A stretch of DNA of 64,000 nt from Monodelphis domestica (taxonomy: Eukaryota > Chordata > Mammalia > Didelphimorphia > Didelphidae). Below are positions 56,600 to 64,000 of this stretch, piece after piece. The notes beneath the pieces were generated by a model that saw only the letters and a program-made list of their open reading frames with translations, did no database searches and had not been told where the DNA came from. Position 1 is the stretch's first letter, and each line of letters begins with the position of its first letter. The stretch lies in assembly GCF_027887165.1 (NCBI RefSeq), contig NC_077229.1, forward strand, positions 345,383,380-345,447,379, given 5' to 3'. The position numbers and the translations under genes were made by a program.

Positions 56600-58319
56600 A
56601 GAAATGATATATCTATGAATCTAAATCTCTATAGATAAAAATATAATAGTCTATATTCTCCCATTCCTTCCTCCTCACTTTAAATTGTTCATTTTTTTGT
56701 TTGATCAATCAACCTATCCTCCTAAATTGAATTTACTTCTCTGGAAAAAAGGGTTCAGCCATCAAATGAAAGCTAAGATGCAGAGCAGACAGGAGACCAG
56801 TCACTTTGCAGAATGCAGGTGTGGAGCAGAAGGTCGGCAGTGCCCCTGGTGGTGCCTCACACACTCTAGTGACCCTTAGGAATTATCTACTTTCCCAGCA
56901 GCATCTGCTGGTAAAAACTGAACTGATTAACTGAAAGCCCCTCTGGTCTCACATTCTGCCAAGAAAATCCTCACTGTCAAGTGAATGGGAGATGGGGAAG
57001 AGAGAGATCCATGCCAATATCATCCAGATTGGACTATTTTCTAGTTCAACCAATAGAACTAAATCCTATCCTGATCAAAAGATAAAAACTCACAGCCAAA
57101 TCCCCAGCAACATATGGTCCATCACACTTCATGTATCTGTCTCTATAGTTTCAGAGCTGGTAACTGAAATGCAAGTTAAAATAAAACAGCACTCAAAGCT
57201 AAATAAGGTCAACAAAGTCATAAGCCAAATGACCTACAGGAGAAACAGCGTGAATACTTTAAACCTAGATTCATATTTAGGAGAGAACAATTATCATTAA
57301 AAGTCAAGAAGATAGGCAGCTTGGCTGTCTACCTGGATATATAAGTCAGCCACTTTTTTGCTTTCTAGGCAAAGCAGAATTATTCAATGGATGCCACCTA
57401 AAAGTCCTAACACTTTGGAAAATCAAGTAATTAAAATGATAACGATCACACTCAGACCTAGTACAGCAGGGAAAGCTATGAGATTAAGAAAAAAGCCCAA
57501 TAGCAGACAATGTTTAGTGAAAGTCCCTTTGGAAACCATCCTGGTTTTAAATTTCAAGTTCCATCAACAGAATAACTCAAGGGGCTGCTCTTGAATTCCT
57601 GATGTATCAGCTGCAGAAACTCTGGCCTTTTGGGGGAAACTTGGCTATTCTGAGGTCTGAATTCAAAAAAGACTAGATGCTGCACAAGCAATTGTTTTGT
57701 TCAGGATAAGCAGAAGGAAAGGTTCCCTCCCATGGCAGGGGGGTGAGGGGAGATGGATGGAAACCCTGGGGACACTGAGATGGGCAAGATTTAAAGAGAG
57801 CGTATTTGTGCTTGTGTAAATATGTGTGTATATTTGAGTGTATGTGTGCATGAGTGTGTGTACATGGGCATGCTGCAGTGAGGTAAAAAAGAATGGGATG
57901 GGCAAAGGTAAGAAAGTAGGAAAGGCAGCTCATGTTAAAGGAACAATGGAAGCTCATTCTCTGGTTGTAATATACAGCACGTGATGGGAGTGATGGGAGA
58001 CAGGGCAAAATGGGATGGCATCAGATGGATGTCATAAATGCTGAACTATAAAGCATCCTAAGCTTTACTTTGGGGGGAAATTTGAAGTTCTTTATTGATA
58101 GTTTTGGGGCTTGTAAGCTGAAAGTAGGTGACAAATTAACTCTTTCAGGCCATCTATAAGTTGTACAATTTACTATAACAGGACAAGAAATGTTAGATCT
58201 GTGAACAGAATGTTAACAATTAAGTTTGCTCTTATGTTCCCCAGGCACAAAGGTTCAAAACTGTAAGAGTCCTCTATAGGTCTGGGAAGTGAAGAAGAAG
58301 GAAGAATCAATTCATCCAG

Positions 58320-59020
58320 AACTCTCGTTCCCCTCCCCTTCCCATTCCCACCACAACATCTTAATTCAGGCCCTTATCAGTTTTTGGCTGGACTCAACGT
58401 TGACCTTAATCCTTCTAGCTTTTTGCCTTTCCATTGTAGCATTCACACTGCTGCCTGGAGATTACATCAATTCTATGCTCAGAAACCTTCAGTGGCTCCC
58501 CACTACCTGTGGAAAGAAGTATGAAGTCCTTGCCCTGGCATGTGAGGTCCTCTATAATTTGCCTACAGCCTACCTTTTTCCAGCTTTTCCTTAACCCTGT
58601 CCTTCTTTGCTGTAATAAAATCCGACTGTTCACCATTTTCCCATGTTGTCCTGTCCTCTTGTCCATATGCTTTTTCTTCATGCCATCACTACACTCCTAG
58701 AATTATCTGTATGTGTTCACATTTCAATCCATCCTTTCCTTTAAGAAGCAACTCACATACCACCTCTTTCATTTAACATCCTCTGATCTCCTCAGCTCTA
58801 AGTGAAGTTTCTCTCAAATATCCCTGTTACGACTCTACTTGGACCTTTCCTTTATATTTACACTATAACTTCTATGATGGCTTTCTGTATATGTGTCTTA
58901 TCCCCTTACAAGAGAGTAAACTCTTTGAAGTAAGAGATAGAATTGGTTTAACCTCACATGCATCACATATACAGATGATACACAGCAAATGTCTGCTGAA
59001 TTCTATCATTCATATTGGGG
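58320..59020 (+). mobile_element. LINE-2-type 3' region
   Basis: It has TTAATTCAGGCCCTTATCAG, AGAAACCTTCAGTGGCTCCC, GAGGTCCTCTATAATTTGCC and CAAATGTCTGCTGAATTCTA, the layout of an L2 tail, with many changes. Confidence 0.65.
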
Positions 59021-59917
59021 GCAAGTATAGCTTTGGAAGTTCTAAGTCTGTTCTTTTTATTCTACATAGAAAGTTGCTCCACAAACAGAAAAAAAAGTCA
59101 TAAAAACCTAGAAATGTTTAAATAAGAAAAAAGAATCAGAAAGTCTTTAAATTCTCTATAAATGGGAAATAATTTTTTTCTTTTCTCCTAAAAGAAAACA
59201 ACATATATAAATTGAGGCAAATGCTTCAATACAGAGAGCTAGGAATGGGCAAAATATTCAAGCATTCCTCTAAATTTACATGTCACCAAAAGTCACGAAA
59301 TGTGTCATTACAGGAAGAGTCACACTGTAATTAAGCTAAGATAGTAGCGCCTTGGACTACAAATTTCTACTCAAAAAAAAAAAAAAGCAGCACATTTCTA
59401 ATCTTTGGTTTATATCTTGTCCCCACAGGTATCTGTACACAGTTTAACACTGTTCTTCTCTAAAAGTCATTCAAAATTTTTAAGTTACACACATATAGGT
59501 TATGTTGCCTGTTTCTAGCAAAACTATGTTTGTGCTGTATTTTTGAGAAGGTAGCAAAATGTAGTCCTTGGAGGAGAAGAAGCAGGGGAAAATAATATAA
59601 AGAAAAAGAACAAATATACTAGCAACTGTCCACAAAACACAGTATAAAACCAAAAGTCAAGTCAGGAGTTCCCACAAAACCAAATGAGGTAACAAACTCC
59701 TGAAAAGCAAAACTCTGGGCAACCATATCTGGTTTCTATCCTGAAAAATGTCTAGTGAGTCCAACGACCATACAAAAGACAAAATGTTAGTGCTGGTCTC
59801 CAAACCATTCCCCCAACAAGACCCCTCCCTACCTTAACACTCCCTCATCCCCATCACCCCCTCCATCCAAAAAAAGATCTTAATAAAAGCAACATCGGCT
59901 GTTACTGATGTGCTTAC

Positions 59918-60073
59918 CTGTCAGCCTTCATCAGGAGATTAGGTGGTAGCTCAACAAGCTGATTGTGCTGAACATCCAGGACCTCCACCTGGGTTCTTTC
60001 TAGTCTTTCTGGGAGCCTGGTTAGCTGGTTATGCCCTACCAGCAGTTTACGAAGACTACTATTATAAAACAGG
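59918..60073 (-). CDS. PHLPP1: PHLPP1 exon: leucine-rich repeats
   Basis: A 156-nt exon, phase 2 in and out. The acceptor is ATTTTGCAG then C, completing Arg32 split CG|C; the donor is GACAG|gtaagcac. It encodes residues 33-83: LFYNSSLRKLLVGHNQLTRL, PERLERTQVEVLDVQHNQLV and ELPPNLLMKAD. Two LRR units are clear (LRKLLVGHNQL, VEVLDVQHNQL). Human PHLPP1 as I recall it has Cys where Tyr35 is. Confidence 0.97.
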
Positions 60074-62412
60074 CTGCAAAATATAACAGAATTAACTTAG
60101 GAAGGAAGGGATTGAGAAGCAGTTAAGAAATAAAACATAACCACAATACATCTCCCTAACCCCAACCTCCCCAAAGCTACATGGATCAAAATGATCTGAG
60201 CAACTGAAAAGTCTGTTTTAGCATGGTAAGCATTTCATCTCTACATTTTTCCTTTCCTTTAAAGTAAATAACTCAAGCATCTTTAAAGAAATAAAAGGTG
60301 ATAAACTCAAATATCTACAATAAAGTTTTAATCAAAACATGAAGATAAGTTTATCAGTAACTTATTTGAAGATGCATTTTTTTCAATGTAATTATGGTAT
60401 ACACACTGGTAAGTATATCTATTTTTCTCTTAAAAAAAGAAATGAAAAAAGTGGGAAAGGAAGGAGAAAATAAAAGCTGAATGATGAGGTCACAAAATGG
60501 AAAAGTAGATAAAGTGTTCATCTTAAGTTTTCAAGACATAAAATCAGCCTCAAATTGATTCTCATTTCCTTCATAGAAAGAATGGTCTCCCTTTGAATTT
60601 AATAACTTGTATATATGTAATATTGCTTTAGTAGAATGAAAGCTCCCTAAGGAGAGAAATTAGTTAGTTTTTTGTCTACATCTTAGTTTCTCACATCATG
60701 CTTTGCATATTGTAGGAATCTCACTAATCTTTAAGGAATTAAAAGTCAATCATACTACTCTGTTGTGTCTACTTTAGGGCTTATCACAGAAATAAAGTAC
60801 AAATAGTTTTGACTAGCTATTAATTTTTAAAAATTCTAAACTCTTACATTCTGTTTTAGAATTAACTGATACTAAGTATCAGTTCCAAGGCAGAGGAGTA
60901 GTAAGGGCTAGGATTTTTGTTTAGGTAGAGGTTTGTACCAAGTAACTTCTGAAGTCCCTTCTGATCCTGAGATTCTTTCCCCATCCTTCTCACCCACCCC
61001 GTGCCCTCACAATGCTTGCCTTCTATCTTAGAATCAATACTAAATATCAGTTCCAAGGCAGAAGAGCAGAAAGAGCTAAGCAATTAGGCCTAAGTGACTT
61101 GACCAGGGTCACACAGCTAGGAAGTGTCTGAGACCAGTTTTGAAACCAGGATCTCCTGTCTCCTGTCCTGGCTATCTATCCAATATGCTACCTGGCTGCC
61201 CCTCTAAGGTTCTCTTCAATGCCTTTTGCCTTTTTTCCTACTTAGTAAACTATGTTTACTATTGTCCTATTGTCCCATAATAGTATTATATACGAGAGCT
61301 TACTAGACCAATGTCACTAAAGCATGCATTACTTAGTTATGACACAGAACACACAGAAGGCACTTGGCTATCATAAGGATTGGCAAAGTGACCTTACCTT
61401 TTATCAGTATTAGATTGAAATTACTTTCTGGCTCCTGGTCAGATCAACTATGCATGAATATTCCACTATCCTAAACCCTTTAACAGAAAAGGTGGTTTTC
61501 TTTCCCATCAATATTCCCAACAATTATCTTTAAGGACAATCGCCTAATATAAAAGCTGCTGGGAAAACCAGATTATACATCCCCTCAATGGTGTTTTCAT
61601 GGAAGGATCTGGCTCTACCATTGCTAAATGAACTATCATGATATTATGCATTTCCTCAGGCTTAAAGACTAGTAGACAAGAGTAGAAAGGGATTCACTGT
61701 ACTTTGAATTATTAACTACCTAGCTTAATATCCCCAAGATATTTTAGTGCACATTTTGACAAATTGAAAATAAAGAATATGTCTGGTATTTGTTTGCTTT
61801 TTTTGGTGGATATTGGAAATCAAAAGGTCTTTTAATAAATCCATCAAGTCATTCCTTTATAGATTAGCAAATAAAAGAAAATTGAGGACAGTAAGAGGGA
61901 AAGAGAAGAGAAAAAGAAGAGAAGGAAAGGTCTCTCAACAAAATAAGATTCTTCTTGTTGGTGTCAGGTTTAACAAACTAAAAATTTGTGAAAAGTTCTT
62001 TTAAAGAACTATTTGAAAGTAATGGGTGAGGCTATCATGTTTCAGACAAATGGTGCATTCCAAAAAGACTGAGATCCTATAGGTGGCCCCATCAGGTGGC
62101 TTGACATGTCTTTGAACATTCCTTTAGGCTTATGAAATAAATAAAAAAATTTCCACTATGTACTAGGCCTGCATTGGTTTAAAATGTTTGGCTGAAATTC
62201 AAAGCCACATTCTGTTTTTCACTGCATGAAAGTAAAGACAAAAAGGCTGGGCCACGTTTATAGCCCAGTGATACCACATGAGGTAAAAGACACCAAACAA
62301 AAGATGAAAACAAGCTTTTCTGTCAAAGGAACTAAGGTACACACTAACTCAGCAATTCTTTCTGAGTGACTTCTAGTTTTGGGTTTGTTGTTGGGTCTAC
62401 AGTTGTACTTAC
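60074..62412 (-). other. PHLPP1: PHLPP1 intron, 2.3 kb
   Basis: A phase 2 intron with donor GCACG|gtaagtac and acceptor ttgcag. It carries a SINE tail piece (60843-60912) and a larger reverse SINE (61016-61202). The rest is AT-rich unique sequence without coding signal. Confidence 0.85.
61016..61202 (-). mobile_element. marsupial tRNA-headed SINE, reverse
   Basis: The plus strand runs CTTGCCTTCTATCTTAGAAT, CAGGGTCACACAGCTAGGAA, to CTATCCAATATGCTACCTGG CTGCCCC. A second, shorter tail fragment of the same family lies just before it at 60843-60912. Confidence 0.88.
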
Positions 62413-62508
62413 CGTGCAGGGAGCTCACGGATCTGGTTATGACCAATGTCCAACACTTCCAGCTTGCGACTCTCACATACCCACTCAGGTACACTTTCTA
62501 GATGGTTT
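62413..62508 (-). CDS. PHLPP1: PHLPP1 exon: leucine-rich repeats (most upstream exon in window)
   Basis: A 96-nt exon, phase 2 in and out. The acceptor is GATTTATAG then A, the third base of a codon begun in an exon outside the window; the donor is GCACG|gtaagt. It encodes residues 1-31: NHLESVPEWVCESRKLEVLD then IGHNQIRELPA. The LRR strand is LEVLDIGHNQI (16-26). No earlier exon could be found up to 64000, so the N-terminal half, including the PH domain, is missing from the window and not from the gene. Confidence 0.96.
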
Positions 62509-63078
62509 CTATAAATCAAGCCACATTTTTTTTTTAAACATTAAGAGAGAATTCATTCTAAGTTTTGGTCCTAAGATTAAAGTGATGCCAAAGACAACCT
62601 CTTCTTTCAAGTCCAAGTTTTGGCCCCTTCAAATTATAATGTGTGAAAATGTAATTAGGAAAGAACAGAATAAAACTTTCACTGTATTTTAAAAAAATAA
62701 TAGTATTGCAATTTTAAGTAACTGTTAAATTTTTAGAAGATAAGAACTGACTGGAGAATTTTTGTTACTTACTCAAAAATCAAAGGCAAAATTTTCAATA
62801 ATGTGAAATACAGAAATTAATTATTTTAAAAGCAAAAAATTTCTGAACTCCTACATCTAAATGAATAATCTTCATTGAAACAATCAGCATGCAAGACCAT
62901 CTATATCTCATATCATTGCTGCTACCATTTAATATATCTTTAGATCTGCTCATTTAAAACTGTATCTAGTCAATTTATGAATCACATGAGAAAATTAGGT
63001 GAATTACTGTATTGTATTTTGTATGCACACATAAAGTTAACTTCATCAGGTTAAACATATTTAGAAAATCTCTCTCTC

Positions 63079-63124
<46 letters not shown>

Positions 63125-64000
63125 TATACATATACATATACAGATACAGATACAGGACCCTACTTTTCCTATTCTGTGTTCTCTTCTAGATGTCCTAAAT
63201 TCTATAACTCATTTTGGTAAGTTGAATTTTATACTTTTAAGTGTCAACTATATTTCAATACAAACTATGTTTGTATTTGTAGCATTACATTTATAGATTA
63301 TAATATTTTATAATTATTTTATAATTTATTTATATTATATTCAAACTTAATTTAAGTATATGCATGTTAATAGTAGAATCACAAATACTCTAAGACCATA
63401 ACATTCCTTTCAACTGGAGAATGTTGGGCATAATTGTCACAGTTCAGGTACAATTCTGTCCCGAAATGAGATTCAACTGTCCTACTTGCAAATGGGACTA
63501 GGAAACTGGTCAGAATATATAATCCAAATCTTGTTTTATAGGAGCCAGGATCCTTTGGCATAAGACAGAGCTAAAAAAATGCCACGAGATGGACAGATAT
63601 GCAGAACCAGGGTAATTAAAACAATCCCCAATTACTCTTAATTCATGTAAAGAAAAAACTTAAGGCATAGTTTAAATATCTAGGATATAACACAAAACAA
63701 AAATCACAAATTTCAATTCTCTTCTCACAAAATTGAAAAAAACAACTGAAGAATAAAATGTCTTGTGTCAACTGATAGTTATTAGTAGAACTGAATCTAA
63801 AACTGTGGCCTCCTTAAGCTTCCCAGTTCATTGCTCTTTTCATCATGCCATATTGCCTCTCCATTGTCTGAATTCAAGTCAAGTGATGCTCAGCTCACTG
63901 ATCTGACAGAATTAGACCTAGTATAGAGGTTTTTTTTTCACCCATGCATCATCTTGATCTATTTGTAATTAGTCAGGCTGGATCACTGCTGAGTACAAGT
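62509..64000 (-). other. PHLPP1: PHLPP1 intron, continues past window end
   Basis: At least 1.5 kb of AT-rich intron. A composite microsatellite lies at 63082-63153. I looked for an upstream LRR exon ending in a DLSR-type motif on the minus strand and saw none. Confidence 0.75.
63082..63153. repeat. composite microsatellite: (AC)18, (TACATA)n, (CAGATA)n
   Basis: A pure AC run from 63082 to 63118 is followed by TACATA units and then CAGATA units. The compound structure suggests successive slippage from point-mutated seeds. Confidence 0.95.

Larger units (their letters stand above)
44432..59917 (-). other. PHLPP1: PHLPP1 intron, 15.5 kb
   Basis: The largest intron in the window, phase 2, with donor GACAG|gtaagcac and acceptor ttgtag. 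Contents from low to high: MIR pieces (44800-44970, 46770-46920), a nested SINE pair (47429-47876), an L1-type piece (48650-48805), an L2-like piece (49945-50290), a MIR-like piece (50415-50620), an L3/CR1 end (50640-50838), a second nested SINE pair (51074-51510), a hAT-like fragment (51921-52110), a reverse SINE (52701-52955), a MIR (53205-53355), L2 (53520-54305), an LTR-like block (54480-55195), a CpG-rich retroposon (55430-55869), an AT-rich repeat block (56154-56599) and L2 (58320-59020). No further exon is seen. Confidence 0.8.

Noticed and set aside
1630..62508. PHLPP2 as an alternative identity
   Set aside because: The C terminus DTPL (not DTAL), GSKGLWD, and the KIDQPSAGDASGAPA junction follow PHLPP1 and differ from PHLPP2.
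62509..64000. A tenth PHLPP1 exon upstream of 62508
   Set aside because: I scanned the minus strand for an LRR segment ending in a split Arg codon with a GT donor and found none, so the next exon should lie beyond the window.
1..64000. Clustered short repeats suggesting CRISPR, an operon or a prokaryotic defence system
   Set aside because: All regularities are vertebrate interspersed repeats, microsatellites or split exons. There are no bacterial-style gene arrays or ribosome binding sites.

Overview
The window is vertebrate nuclear DNA, almost certainly from a marsupial. It carries the 3' half of one protein-coding gene, PHLPP1 (PH domain and leucine-rich repeat protein phosphatase 1), on the minus strand. 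The marsupial call rests on many copies of a tRNA-headed SINE that begins GGGGCAGCTAGGTGGC, on WSINE1/MIR-like SINEs, and on L1, L2, L3/CR1 and LTR remnants typical of that lineage. The encoded protein is close to what I recall of human PHLPP1. The species cannot be named from sequence alone.

Gene structure. Nine coding exons can be placed exactly with GT-AG junctions and continuous reading phase. In gene order they are 62413-62508, 59918-60073, 44231-44431, 40211-40373, 25309-25439, 15061-15165, 12870-13064, 9860-10088 and 1630-2871. Together they hold 2518 coding bases: one base of a split codon, then 838 residues and a stop. Residue numbers below count from the first complete codon (Asn, exon 62413-62508). 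Residues 1 to about 255 are the last leucine-rich repeats. About 255-520 form the PP2C-type phosphatase domain. About 520-838 are an acidic, Ser/Thr-rich tail ending in a polyglutamine tract and the PDZ ligand DTPL. The 3' UTR lies in 1-1629. The PH domain, most LRRs and the promoter lie beyond 64000.

Layout. 1-1629 is 3' UTR and flank; 1630-2871 is a GC- and CpG-rich terminal exon; the rest is AT-rich introns of 2 to 15.5 kb with small exons. The introns hold SINE copies (some nested), an antisense L1 with a readable ORF2 remnant (6070-7440), an L2 with a decayed reverse transcriptase split by an LTR-like insertion (28985-31640), two solo LTRs with intact 4-bp duplications (17925-18994), an LTR-like block with TATA box and poly(A) signal (54480-55195), and a CpG-rich retroposon with a 15-bp target-site duplication (55430-55869).

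I found no operon, CRISPR array, second protein-coding gene or clearly new biological system. The points most worth a second look are the pure 26-unit CAG tract in PHLPP1, a perfect 35-bp inverted repeat at 30868-30947, the paired solo LTRs, the CpG-rich retroposon, and an AT-rich inverted/tandem repeat block at 56154-56599. Repeat family names come from memory of consensus sequences and need a RepeatMasker run.
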